Assembly: GCF_963676685.1 (NCBI RefSeq)
Contig: NC_092356.1
Location: 22,741,750 to 22,805,749 of the forward strand
Length of the DNA stretch: 64,000 bases
Source of the DNA: Mytilus edulis
Lineage: Eukaryota > Mollusca > Bivalvia > Mytilida > Mytilidae
Reading direction: 5' to 3'
In this document: piece by piece, positions 50,024-61,590 of the stretch
How positions within the stretch are numbered: the first letter of the stretch is position 1
How the letters are laid out: each line of letters starts with the position of its first letter
Made by a program: the position numbers and the translations under genes
Notes under the pieces: model-generated
The model's input: only the letters and a program-made list of their open reading frames with translations
Databases searched by the model: none
Told to the model about the DNA's origin: nothing

Positions 50024-50797
50024 TCTCGTTCCTCGTTTTTTATAAAGATTATACCGTTGGTTTTCACATTTGAATTGTTTTACACATGTCAGTTTTAGGG
50101 CCCTTCATAGATTGCTGTTCGGTGTGAGCCAATGCTCCATTTGAAGACCTAACTTTGACCAATAATGGTTTACTTTTACAAATTGTGACTTGGATGAGAG
50201 TTGTCGCATCGGAACTCAGACCACATATTCTTATATTAATTTGTGTCTTTTGGTGTCTTTGTTATGGTTTTTATAAGCTTAGTATTAATCTGTTGTGTTA
50301 ATATAAAAAAGAAGATGTGGTATGAATGCCAATGAGACAACTATCCACAAAAGACCAAATTGACACAGACATTAACAACTATAGATCACCGTAATGCCTC
50401 CAACAATGAGCAAAGCCCATACCGCATAGTCAGCTTTAAAAGGCCCCGATAAGACAATGTAAAATAATTCAAACGAGAAAACTAACGGCCTTATTTATGT
50501 AAAAAAATGAACGAAAAACAAATATGTAACACATAAACAAACGACAACCACTGAATATACAGGCTCCTGAATTGGGACAGGCACATACATAAATAATGTG
50601 GCCGGGTTAAACATGTTAGCGGGATCCCAACCCTCCCCTAACCTTGGACAGCGGTATAACAGTACAAGCCCTTTTTAACTTAATTCTATAGTTTGTTTTT
50701 ATATTTTACTGTTACACTACTGTCCAAGTTAAAGGAGATGGTTGATGCCAGCTTTTTCGATTAACCTTGCCACGATCTTGTTTTGTTTTTATTTTAG

Positions 50798-50808
50798 ATA
50801 CACCATAA
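50798..50808 (+). pseudogene. Duplicate of gene 2 exon 4
   Basis: The acceptor TTTTATTTTAG and ATACACCATAA are unchanged, and a poly(A) signal AATAAA follows at 50940-50945. It could act as an alternative last exon giving the same protein end with a different 3'UTR, or be an unused relic. No evidence of use is visible. Confidence 0.45.
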
Positions 50809-51299
50809 ACGGAAAAAAAATTGGAAAAGAAGACATGCTAGTACCAAGCTTGATGTTAAATAAATTATGTGAAATGTTATAATACATAATGAATTATGCT
50901 CCATCTTCTGACAAACATTCTTTTAGAAATGTTCGATACAATAAAGTAGTCAATTAGATTTATTGTTGTTTTTTTATTTAAAATTTATATTGCAAATGTG
51001 TCATCCAAATTCAGGACGAGAACAAACAAGCAAACATTCTAATAAGTTCAGTCAAGTGTATATACTGGGATAAACGGGAGGATTAAGACTGTGGAAAATA
51101 AATAGTTATTTGGTCTTTATACCAACTCCATACGAACCTTTCAATGAGTATTAAAATTTGCAATCGATTCGTTTTATGCAGAGGGCATGACTTTCAGCGT
51201 CCATATTCGGCCTGGACCATGTCGTTAATTCATATATTTCACCCAGCCAATCGGACGTCCGTATTTGTCATTGTGTTTACTGCTCGGTGGGGTAAGACA

Positions 51300-52065
51300 A
51301 GGGTACCATATTTCTTTTTCCATTCCCAAAACGGCAGCAGTCCTTTTGCGCCAATTACTGTTTTTCCGGGGTATCTTTTGCGCCAAATTTTGTTTTCCAA
51401 ATGTATCAATTGCGCCAATCTTTAGAACTCATTTGCACCAATTTTCCTGTACAGATATCTATCATAGAAATGAATGATTATAAATATAATATTTATTCTT
51501 AATTTTGGCTAAAAAAGTATCATATATATGTTCGGAGATTTTTCACCATGAAGATGAGCATCTGAAGTGAAATGACTTAAAATGAATATTTAATAAAGAT
51601 ATATATATATGCCATTAGAGATGAAAATAGAAGCTTTTGCTGATTGTGTTTTAGCCACATATGTTGTTGACACAGTGCTTTGTTCCCACCATGCGTATGG
51701 GGTTTATTATTATTAGGAATTATTATGGACTGTTTTATGCATTTTATCCTTCAATGTTTGTGTTTTTGGACAATAAAGTGAAGTTACAAGCTACTACATA
51801 CATTAAATTGGGAAGAACCCTTGCAGCAGCAGTAATAAGAAGATATGTTTCAGAAAAGGAAACATTTGCCGTGTAAACTGCCGGTTCAAAGTCCGAATTC
51901 AGGAGTAGGGAAGTCATTTTTCTTTTAATTGGCGCAATCGTATGTTTTATTTTTGGCGCAAATGAGACCATGTAATTTTAAAACATGTGGCGCAAACGTA
52001 GCATTGGAGAAAAAAAGTTGTGGCGCAAAAGGACGCATTTTTTGGCGCAAACGGATCTCTCACCT
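51300..52065. mobile_element. Second copy of the GCGCC-array element
   Basis: Same motif layout as 46055-46890. Its right end was split by the family D insertion, so that CTCTCACC and the final CACCCC are now about 150 bp apart. Confidence 0.65.
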
Positions 52066-52066
52066 T

Positions 52067-52216
52067 TCTACATTTGAAAATGCCTGTACCAAGTCAGGAA
52101 TATGACAGTTTTTGTCCATTCGTTTTTGATGCGTTTTGTTATTTGATTTTGCCATGTGATTATGGACTTTCCCAATTGATCTTCCTCTAAGTTCAGTATT
52201 TTTGTGATTTTACTTT
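52067..52216 (-). repeat. Family D insertion unique to duplication copy 2
   Basis: An inverted family D element interrupts sequence that is continuous in copy 1. TCACC is found at both edges and fits a 5-bp target duplication. Confidence 0.75.
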
Positions 52217-53806
52217 TCACCCCAAAACAATCGTTGAGTGTTTTTTAATAAGTGTTTGAATAACAACTGCCTGAATGTGTCGTTTATTAACAAGAGAATA
52301 TCCCATTGCACGGTGGGTTTCGGTACGAACTAGCCTATGTCCTGGGCGCCGTTTAATGAAGTACCCATCCTGGTTCGTATCTGTCGGATGATTGAAGGCT
52401 AGACAAGCAAACTTTGTACGGTACATAAAATCCTTGGTAACATACCTGCCGTCTTTAGACATGTGTCGATGAGTATTGGAAATATGCGAACGTTGGTTTT
52501 CCCGTTTGAATGGTTTTATTACACTAGTAATTTTTGGGCTCGTTATAGCTTGCTGTTCGGTGTGAACCAAGGCTACGTGTTGAAAACCGTACTTTGACCT
52601 ATAATGGAAAATTCAAAACGGAAAGTCCCTAATCAAATGGCAAAATCAAATGATAAAACACATCAAACGAATGTAAAACAGCTGTCATATTCCTGACTTG
52701 GTACAGGCATTTTCAAATGTAAAAAATGGTGGATTGGTTTTATAGCGCTAAACCTCTCACTTGTATGACAGTCACGTCGAATTCCACTATAAATGTTTGA
52801 ATAAATCTGAATCGGTAACCAACGGAAAAGAGAAAAAATACGGTATTGCACTTCTGAGAAAAATGAGATAATTACAAGACAATTTTTTAAAATTATGATC
52901 TTTGAAAAGTTGTGAATAAATTCAACAAAAATCAAATTTCCGACACAAACACTATATTTTCAATGAGAAAAGTTTTGATTGTGACAACAACAGTTATCTA
53001 TTCATAGACTTTCATTTTTGACCAATGACTACATTTAAACTGTCAGTGCCAATCGTTAAGATGTTTGCTTCTTTGTATCAAACTATCAAGCCCTTTAAAA
53101 GACTGTTATCAATTGATAGTACATAAGAATGGGATTAATAAAACAGAAAAAATAAGGGTCCGTGTGCATACTTTCGAGATATAAGCAATTGAAATTTGGA
53201 AGAAAAATGATTATCTCTGTGTTTTCATACTTTTAACATCTGCACCTGATTTTCAAAAGCTATGAAAAAATAACAAGGACTTTCAATGACTTTCAGATAT
53301 TGCTTTTCAAACTATATGTAATAAAATTATGGAAAGAAAAGCAGGGGAAAGTTAGTAAAAAATGCTAATGGCGCTAAATGTATGAAAAAAGAGTCCACAT
53401 AAATGACAAAAAAAACAAACAATAGGAACGATCATCCTTTATTTGAGAAAAGCACAAACTTGTCATGTCTCTAATATAACAGAAAAATCTAATATAAAAC
53501 CAAGTGCGATTTGAAATTAGAATAATTATTTTATAATTAATATTATAATGGTGTTTTCAAATTGAACTCGACGTACTTAAAAATTCTGATTGTATAATCT
53601 GTTTTTTTTTTTAAATTCATGCTTTATTATGATGTAATTGTGTTAATTGTTTTCATTGCCTATATGTACTATATGTTTTGTATACCAGACAATCATATTT
53701 AGTATACTTAACAATTCCGCGGCTAGATTCTGCTTAAATGTTCATGTAAATCATTTGCCCTTTTTTTTTTTTTATATTGTTTCACTTTTGATTTAGATGG
53801 AATATG

Positions 53807-54000
53807 ATTGAGGGGCCTGATGGGTTATTTTCGTTCTTCTTGATCGGCGCATTTTCGCTATAGTGATCCGCTTTTCTACAGATTTTTTTAATGTTTTCGT
53901 AATCCGTGATCATGGAAGTTCATTTTCTGATAATCGTGATTGGAAAAAAAATCAACTCGTGAATCGTGATGAGACCCCCCCCCATCAGGCCCCTCATGAT
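53807..54000. mobile_element. Second copy of the CGTGATC MITE
   Basis: Same inverted ends (GAGGGGCCTGATGGG and CCCATCAGGCCCCTC), with small indels in the C-run and interior. Confidence 0.8.
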
Positions 54001-54198
54001 TGTGTCAAGGATTTTTTGTCTTCAATGATAACAGGACATGGTTCTATAACTATGAAAAATACCGCAGTTCATTGTTTTATATAATGTTTCACCACATAAA
54101 TTATATTAAATCATGCTTACATAGTTATAAAAATTACAGCAGTTCCTGTTTTTATATAATGTTTTTACCACATAGATATATTTAAATATATATTAAGA

Positions 54199-57184
54199 TA
54201 GTCTATTTTCTGGTCCCTTTTATTGTTTTCTTAATGCAAGCAAAAATGAAAATTTCTTTAATGCTTCCTTATAAAAGCGTATGAAAACGTTTAACTAGAT
54301 AATAAAGAATAGGGCGGATATGCTTGAAACTACTATAATTAACATAAAAAATTATCATTTAGTAGTACTAATCTATCGAAGGCATGTGGAAAAATCTGTC
54401 CGGAACAAATCTTAATTGAAGTACTTTTATGCATACGGGCCACAGTATTTTAGCTTTCTAATAATTTGACGTGAGGTACGTACGCTTAACGAATCATACG
54501 TAAGATTCGTTTTGGGGATCTTTTATTTTGACATGATTATAATCGTCAAGCAACTTCTATGACATTGCACCCTAACGTTAGCCTATTACGGACCTTTGCC
54601 CTACATGTAACGATACTTATTAAATTAGGTTTTTCGTGAAATATAGGATTTCGGGACGTACGATAGGTTAAAATGTAATACCACCAGGTAAAAGGAGATA
54701 ACTCTACAAAAAATTCTAAATATAGGGTGGTCAGGAGATAAAATACCCCTAAAAACTAAAAAAAAAAGGGCTCCAATCTCCCTCCCCACACTTTAAAAAA
54801 AAATTCAATGTTGTATTATTTAACCTAAAAAAATACCAAGGGAAAGACTTTGTCCACTTCCCTCAGAAAAAAATAAGAAAAAAAAACCAAATACTTCCTT
54901 AATTCAATATTTGCAACGCCCAAAATGATAAAGTGAAGACTACCTTCATATAGACTATGCCCTTTCATGCTCGTTTGATAACTTGTGAATCACCGCCTCT
55001 CCCTGGATGATATTCATTGTCACCTTGTGATGTGTCCATGCACTTGAGCTCTGCTCTCCTATGGAATCGTTATTTTAGCGTATAAATCCGTTTTGGTCCT
55101 GACCATTCATGAAATATTCTACTCAACAGACGCGTTCCTTGCCTCCAATTCTAGATCTTTGTCTCAATTTATTATATACAATTAAGTCAGATAGAGAGAC
55201 TAAAAAAACTCAAAAATACTCAAGCTTTTTGTTGTTGTTTTGAGTGTAAGGGAACGAGCATTTAACTCGAGGGGATTATGAAATTTTCCTTAAACAATAT
55301 AAAAATATAAAAAAAGAAGATGTGGTATGATTGCCTATGAGACAACTTTCCACAAGAGACCAACATGACACGGAAATTTAAAACAACTGTAGGTCACCGT
55401 ACGGCATTCAACAATGAGCAAAGCCCATACCGCATAGTCAGCTATAAAAGGCCCCGAAATGACAATGAAAAACAATTCAAACGAGAAAACTAACGGCCTT
55501 ATTTATATACAAAAATGAACGAAAAACAAATATGCAACACATAAACAAAAGACAACCATCAAAGCATGTATTATTTGCGATATATACTTTATTTTGAAAG
55601 AAAAATTTGGTTTAGAAAAGAGTGAAGTTTTAACGGATAAAACAAAGACTCTTAAGGATGTTCGCTTGTCTTGTTTTAGGATTTTTGTCAGATTTTCAGA
55701 ATCCTCTGGTTTTATCCATTTGAATGCTTTAAAAAATTTTGCCCATTGACCCTCATTTTTTTTATAAATCATTTATATGTATAATTATGAGCCATTTGTA
55801 AAAGTCTTATAAAATATTTGTTATATTTTAATAGTTTTTGACCTTATATATTTTTTTTGGCTTTTTTGGTTCCTTTATGAAACCCCTATCTATATATACA
55901 AGTGTTATGAAAAGCTTGTTATTTTGAAAATGAGTAGCGAACTTCCTTAATTGTTATTGTGGAAATGTAATACGTGCTTCCTTGACGATTCATCAAAATG
56001 TAAGAAAGCTCTAGTAGAAGATTAATGGGTATATGTACTAATGATTTGTTAACAGACGAGAAATTACGTATGTAAATGTGGTGAGAGGTTCTAGGGGTGT
56101 AGACGTTTTCTTCAAACGTGAATTATGTAATGCATTTCAAATCATATGGCTGCGTAAAAGTTTGGGAGGTATTAAATGATTAGGTATTATTTTTCGAAAA
56201 TTTACTTCAACGATTGGATTGTAATCAAAAGACTTTAACGCAACATGCCACTTCAATAACTACTACATAGAAAGTGTCGACGTTATTATTCCTTGATCAG
56301 TAAATTATCCCTGTCAATATTTTAAAGGAGATTTATTTATTGAATTTTTATTGGATATAAAGTTTGCTTTTTTGAGCGGAGGAATCGGTTGTAAGGAATT
56401 TATATATATCTCTCCTCAAGGAAAATCGAATGGGGAATACATGTGAATGATCAATTTGAATGTGTGTCAGATTTAAATGTTTATAAAAACTAGTAGACGG
56501 ATTTAAACAGTTCTGTGAATTTCAACCTGTTTAGGATTCTGGATCGCTCTCTCGTAGTTAGATTAATTTGCCCGAAAAAAAATGACAAAATTGCCGGCAC
56601 AAAAATGACAAAATTGCCGACAAAAAATGACAAAATTGCCGACAAAAAAAATGACAAAATTAATACCCGTTACTGCAGACGTTTATAATGTGAATTACGT
56701 TAGTCGAAAACTAAATTTTATCCATGAAATTTTTCTTACACATGCAGAAATGCTAACTAAATATGGGTAACCATGCCTTTTTCAGGCTATAAGGACTGTA
56801 AAGTTGTCCATCATAGATTATTTCTGAAAAACAGATTTTTTTGTGATTAGAAAAGAAATCTCTGATATATTGAATGAGTTACCTCCGTTTTAATAAATAA
56901 GTTGAAACATTTACCCCCCCCCCTTTTTTTCCGCCCAAACAGGTATGTGTTTAAACAGTGACCAAAGCAATTCTAGGATTCGTTTATTTTTCTGTTCTGT
57001 AAATTAATTGTTTCTGACAATCTGTCACCTAATTTCCAAATTTAAGCAATTTTAAGATATTAAAAAACTTAGCCGACTGTGAATTGCTATTTTACAATCC
57101 AAGATTGTGATTCTACATTCAAAATGGTTTTGAGAGTCATGTAAAAATAACAAGACAATAGTAATCAAACCAAGGAGTAAACAC
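54199..57184. other. Intergenic DNA, no gene seen
   Basis: AT-rich. It contains a family C copy (55310-55560), GGAGATAACTC-type repeat text near 54690-54740, a degenerate AAAAAATGACAAAATTGCCG repeat (56574-56662) and a C-run near 56915. The - strand frame at 55503-55772 lies partly in family C and is not recognised. Confidence 0.55.
56574..56662 (+). repeat. 22-bp tandem repeat, about four units
   Basis: Repeats of AAAATGACAAAATTGCCGAC with variable A-run length. Confidence 0.85.
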
Positions 57185-57310
57185 AGACTCATAAAACCAA
57201 AAGACATTGACATCAACAGTTTCAAATAATAAAAAAGAAACAACACGAACTCCACCAAAGACCGGGAGTGAAATCAGGTGCTCCGGAAGGGTAAGCATTT
57301 CCTGCACCGT
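57185..57310 (-). repeat. Family A repeat, partial inverted copy
   Basis: Carries AGGTGCTCCGGAAGGGTAAG and flanking family A sequence, degraded towards its right end, about 600 bp upstream of the retroelement gag. Confidence 0.7.
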
Positions 57311-57888
57311 ATACGTATTAATATTAAATTAAATATTAACACTTTATTGTATTCGGATAAAATCATTATAATAAATAATATCATGAGATTATTCACCCCA
57401 CAACAATAAATAGGATGATCATAAATAAGTTAAAGAGCAGATGTTTCATACGTACTGCATAAATGCATATAAATGACATAGTTAATTGACATGGAATTCA
57501 CGAGTTAATTGCAGCAATTTCCGAAACAGGAATACTTGTAGTTTGTCAAGAGATCATGTTATTTGTTGTTATTGTGTATAATAAATGTATTGTAAATTAT
57601 TTTGATCAAAAAGAAAAGAATAATTAAAAACATCATTTTCCTCCCAGCAAAACTGAGTTCTCGTTGTTTATTCTTTTACAAAGGTCGTTAGGCAGATTCC
57701 AACCTAGCACTACCGGGCTTTTACCCAGAACAACAAAAGGTATGCTGCAGCAGTAGTGGTATTTGTCAATGACAGTCTGAGGGGTTATTTGGTTGAAGGG
57801 CATTAAGTTCCATCGTTTATTGGTATTGGTCAAATGAATAGGTCAGAGAGTCGTTGGGACGAGGGACACTAAGTTCCGTCACAACAAC

Positions 57889-58675
57889 ATGGTGGACGCA
57901 GAAAACGACAATGAGGAAAGTAACAACAGCAGAAAAATTTAAGATACCACATAAATATTTTACGAGGGCTAGCAAAAAAAAAGATCTCTCCCGCTAATTT
58001 AACTAAATTCTTACCAAGTGCTCTAAGAACAGAGGAACAAAATCTTCGATTTGGAGAAAATGTTAAAGAAATTTTAATACAGATATCGAAACAGAAAGTA
58101 CAAAAATAGGGGACAAACGTCAACTCCGAAGGAGTCTGAACTTTTCAAACTTCAAGCTGATCCACATACTCCAGAGGATCAAATTGTACGTGACAAATTT
58201 GCACAATTAGAGCCTTCTGCTCCTCCAATATTTAATTCGGACAAAGTACCTGAATCAGATAATATATTTAAGTTAGACGGCGACAAATTTCTGTCAGAAT
58301 TTTTTTTAGAACTACGTAATTCCACGGAGAATGTAAATGACCAGAAAAAAAACAGCCGATACAATCGCATCAACACAGAATAATTGATAACGATCAATTC
58401 GTGCAAGAACCATTTAATGACATTTCTTCTACTATCAATTTTCAGAAATATTCGCAGGACCCGACCTTACAAGTGAGAGAAAAGACAAGAATGACAAAAA
58501 GCGAAAAAGTGAAGAAAAAGTAAGTCCATTTCATAGTGACACATTTAAAATTAAAACTAGTGTTAAAACTAAGGATCATGTTGAGATAAATAAAAATAAT
58601 CAAGTAGGAGATAAATCAGTTACATCTAATTTAAAAAGTCAATATTCATATCAATCTTATCCTAACGCTATCAAT
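57889..58675 (+). pseudogene. gag: gag N-terminal region, frameshifted
   Basis: An ATG at 57889 opens a short acidic Asn-rich stretch (VDAENDNEESNN) that is followed in other frames by further gag-like hydrophilic segments, including a Pro-containing patch (QLEPSAPPIF) that resembles a late-domain motif. Several stops and frame changes interrupt it. The region directly upstream of the capsid-like part is open in the same frame as that part. Confidence 0.5.
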
Positions 58676-59002
58676 ATGGCTTCGGAATTAAAGTTAGAAA
58701 AATTTGAAGGGACTATATCAGGTCAGGCTGCTTTAAATTGGCTATCAGTTTTTCAACAGTGGTGTCAAATTTATGAACTCTCGGATCAAAATAAGGCTAG
58801 CTCCTTCCCTTTCCATTTAGAAAAACACGCAAAAATTTGGTACGATACGTTATCGGAAAGAGTAAAATTCAATTATGCCGCTTTAATAGATGCGTTCAAA
58901 AAGGGATTTAAAAAAGCTTCCGATACAATGGATTTATCAGTACTACAATGCACTCAAAAGAAAGATGAAAGTTCATCAGATTACTATTTACCAGATTTGT
59001 AA
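58676..59002 (+). pseudogene. gag: gag capsid-like domain, interrupted
   Basis: The 108-codon frame matches the retrotransposon gag (capsid) pattern: LNWLSVFQQWCQIY, then HLEKHAKIWYDTL, then ALIDAFKKGF. Its last codons come from an inserted family A repeat, which ends the frame with a TAA-type stop just inside the insertion. The capsid frame resumes after the repeat at about 59245. Confidence 0.85.
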
Positions 59003-59243
59003 TCACATAAGCAACACGACGGGTGCCACATGTGGAGCAGGATCTGCTTACTCTCCCGGAGCACCTGAGATCACCCCTAGTTTTTGGTGGGGTTCGTGTT
59101 GTTTATTCTTTAGTTTTCTATGTTGTGTCATGTGTACTATTGTTTTTCTGTTTGTCTTTTTCATTTTTAGCCATGGCGTTGTCAGTTTGTTTTAGATTTA
59201 TGAGTTTGACTGTCCCTTTGGTATCTTTCGTCCCTCTTTTAAG
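58985..59243 (+). repeat. Family A repeat inserted in gag
   Basis: Near-identical to 2880-3137. Gag sequence ends at about TACTATTTA and resumes at AAGTAGGTTATC. A TTTA at each edge may be a target duplication. The 101- and 104-codon frames here are repeat-derived. Confidence 0.88.
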
Positions 59244-59892
59244 TAGGTTATCAAAAATAGTAACTAATAATAGCATCCCTGAATCAGTATTTCTGGCAGT
59301 AGCAATGAATGGGTTAAACGCTGGTATAAAAGCATAAGTAATTACCAAAGAACCTAAAAATATCGAAGAATTAAGGCATGCAGCTCACTTAGCAGAAAAT
59401 GCTACGGCGTCTCACGCGAATGAAATAAAAACATCATATGATAAGGTGTTATCAGAGATCAAATCGCTAAAAGATGACATTAAATCAGTCAACGCGATAC
59501 AAGAATGTAAACCAGATGAGGATATCAACTCACTTGTTATGGCTACTTCCCCATACATGCCAGAAAATAATCAACAACAATCGGCAAATAATAAGGACAG
59601 ACAACCTCTATGGGATTCATATCCAAATAGACCTTATAATCAAAATTATAATCAAAATTGGCAAAATGGATCAAATCAAAGGTGGAGTCAAAACTTTGTG
59701 CCGCGACAATTTAATCAAAATTTCGGGAACAGAGGTCAATATCAGAGCAATAGAGGTCAATATCAGAGTAATAGGGGTCAATATCAGGACAAAAAAAATC
59801 CAAATCAGGATAGGAGAAATTTTGTGATAACAGACCAAGGGGAAATTTCAATAGAATTAATAACCAAAATCAACAATGTTTATACTGTCTAG
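59244..59892 (+). pseudogene. gag: gag C-terminal part: coiled and Asn/Gln-rich region
   Basis: After the insertion the frame reads capsid C-terminal text (SIPESVFLAVAMNG), a stop at about 59336, then a charged helix-like section and an Asn/Gln/Arg-rich region. That region holds three tandem copies of N-R-G-Q-Y-Q-S/D encoded by 21-bp repeats (59728-59790). It is a basic nucleocapsid-type tail leading to the zinc knuckle. Confidence 0.75.
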
Positions 59893-60565
59893 GATATTGT
59901 CGTTCAAGAAATTTTTGCCCTGCGAAAGATGTTCAATATGTCATGAATGTGGAAAACGTGGCCATTTTTCAAAAGCATGTTTGAGTGCCAGGAAATCCCA
60001 ATTTCGATGTTGCGCGCCTGTCCGAGGCATAACTTCGGATAGGCATGAAACGAAATATGAAAACATGACGCTACAAGCGCCAATTCAGTCTTGTTTGTTG
60101 GCTATCCGATTCAGGGATTATGCAAGCTTAGCACTCATTGATACTGGGTCTAGTATATCATGTATAAATCATTCAATGCTTAAAAATTCTAAATTTTCAA
60201 CACTACCTCTTGAAAAGCACAAAATTACCAAAATAGAAAGGGCCGTGGGAGCCAAACACCAAGTTACAGGTCAAATCACTGTAGAATTTTCAATAAACAA
60301 ATTTTCTTTTACGCAAACATTTTACGTCATTCCTGCACTCAGACAAAGTATGATTTTAGGCACTGATGTTCTGGCTAAAAATCGAGCATGCATTGATTGG
60401 GAGACAAACAGTTTATTTCTAAAAGATCGTTCAATGAATATCAATTTTACTGAACAACCACCAGGGTATGCGAGGGTCTCGGTAAAAACAGTATTAAGTC
60501 CAAATTCAGTTCGGAACGTCCCAGTAAAGTTATCACGAACGAATAAAAATGAATTGGTCTTATAA
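59876..60565 (+). pseudogene. CCHC zinc knuckle and aspartic protease
   Basis: The 229-codon frame begins with the nucleocapsid knuckle CHECGKRGHFSKAC (59939-59980, exact C-X2-C-X4-H-X4-C). It continues into a retropepsin: ALIDTGSSIS with the catalytic Asp (DTG at 60140-60148), a flap region, and ILGTDVL near the end. A TAA at 60563 ends the frame, and homologous text goes on in frame to about 60940, so this stop is a mutation. Gag and protease lie in one frame here; the preceding Asn/Gln-rich part is in another. Confidence 0.9.
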
Positions 60566-60955
60566 GAACCTACTGAAGAGATTTATGATTTAAATGTTTT
60601 TCCTGCGAAATGCTTGATACAAAACATACCTGGACAAGTATACATACAAATACTTAATGTATCAGATAACGAGATTACGCTAGAAATTGATTTGGTTGTT
60701 GCTACTGTCTCTACTGTTGAAGAGGCATCCGTGTTTAACCTCACGAAGGACAACGAGCTAGATTTTATACCAAACGAGTCTGTCAATATCAATAACGAAA
60801 ATTCTAATGAAGAATATAAACCACCTCCAATAGATTTTGATTTGTCAAAATCGGTTCTAACAAAAGAACAAAAAGAAATTTTTCAAAATTTTTTGGCTGC
60901 AACTACTTTAAAGAAGCTAGGAAAACAAATGTATTTGAACACAAGATTGAAATGA
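60566..60955 (+). pseudogene. pol: Linker between protease and reverse transcriptase
   Basis: An open stretch in the protease frame encoding an acidic connector with no clear domain, ending in a shifted frame just before the RT N-terminus (TPFQSRPYR in another frame at about 60960). Confidence 0.65.
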
Positions 60956-61590
60956 CGAACGACACTCCTTTTCAATCTAGACCATATAGAACTACCCCAA
61001 CAGCAAAAACAGAAATAGACAGATAAGTGGCCGAAATGTTGGAGCATGACATTATTGAACCTTCAAATTCGCCATATTCTAGCCCCGTGGTCCTAGTAAG
61101 AAAAAAGAACAATGCAGGCTTCAGGTTCGCGATAGATTATTGCAGGATTAACGAATTTACGGTTCCCTTGACCTTCGCCATTCCACGGTTAGAGGACATA
61201 ATAGACACAGTCGCATCCTCCAAAGCGACACTATTTTCGGTCGTAGATCTTTCTGCGGGATTTTGGCAAATAGGTCTAGACAAAGAATCGAGACCAAAAT
61301 CAGCATTTATTACCCATGATAATTTATATCAGTTCAAACGCATGCCATTTGGTATAACAAACGCCAGTTTCTCCTTTCAAATGGCTATGAATCAGATACT
61401 AAGGGGGATAACGTGGAAGCATTGCTTGGTATACATTGACGACATCATTGCATGGTCTGAATATTTTGAACAACATATTAAACACTTAGGTCAAGTATTC
61501 GATAGACTACAGGAGGCCAACATGACAATCAAACCTACAAAATGCGAATTCAGAAGTGTTATATTTAGGACACATATTCTCCGATAAGGG
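60956..61590 (+). pseudogene. pol: Reverse transcriptase, fingers and palm
   Basis: Canonical Ty3/gypsy RT blocks occur in order: IIEPSNSPYSSPVVLVRKK, FAIDYCRIN, LFSVVDLSAGFWQI, FKRMPFGITNA, and the active-site YIDDI (61432-61443). The palm Asp residues (DLSAG, YIDD) are all intact although the gene is dead. A TAA at 61024 and a frame change near 61555 break it. Confidence 0.93.

Larger units (their letters stand above)
50024..54198. repeat. 4.2-kb segmental duplication, copy 2
   Basis: Direct copy of 44767-48944. It has an extra family D insertion at 52067-52216 flanked by TCACC on both sides, lacks the family G insertion, and lacks about 57 bp present at 46360-46420 of copy 1. Confidence 0.92.

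Noticed and set aside
59023-59337. 104-codon frame starting M-P-H-V-E-Q
   Set aside because: Mostly family A repeat, joined by chance to resumed gag sequence.
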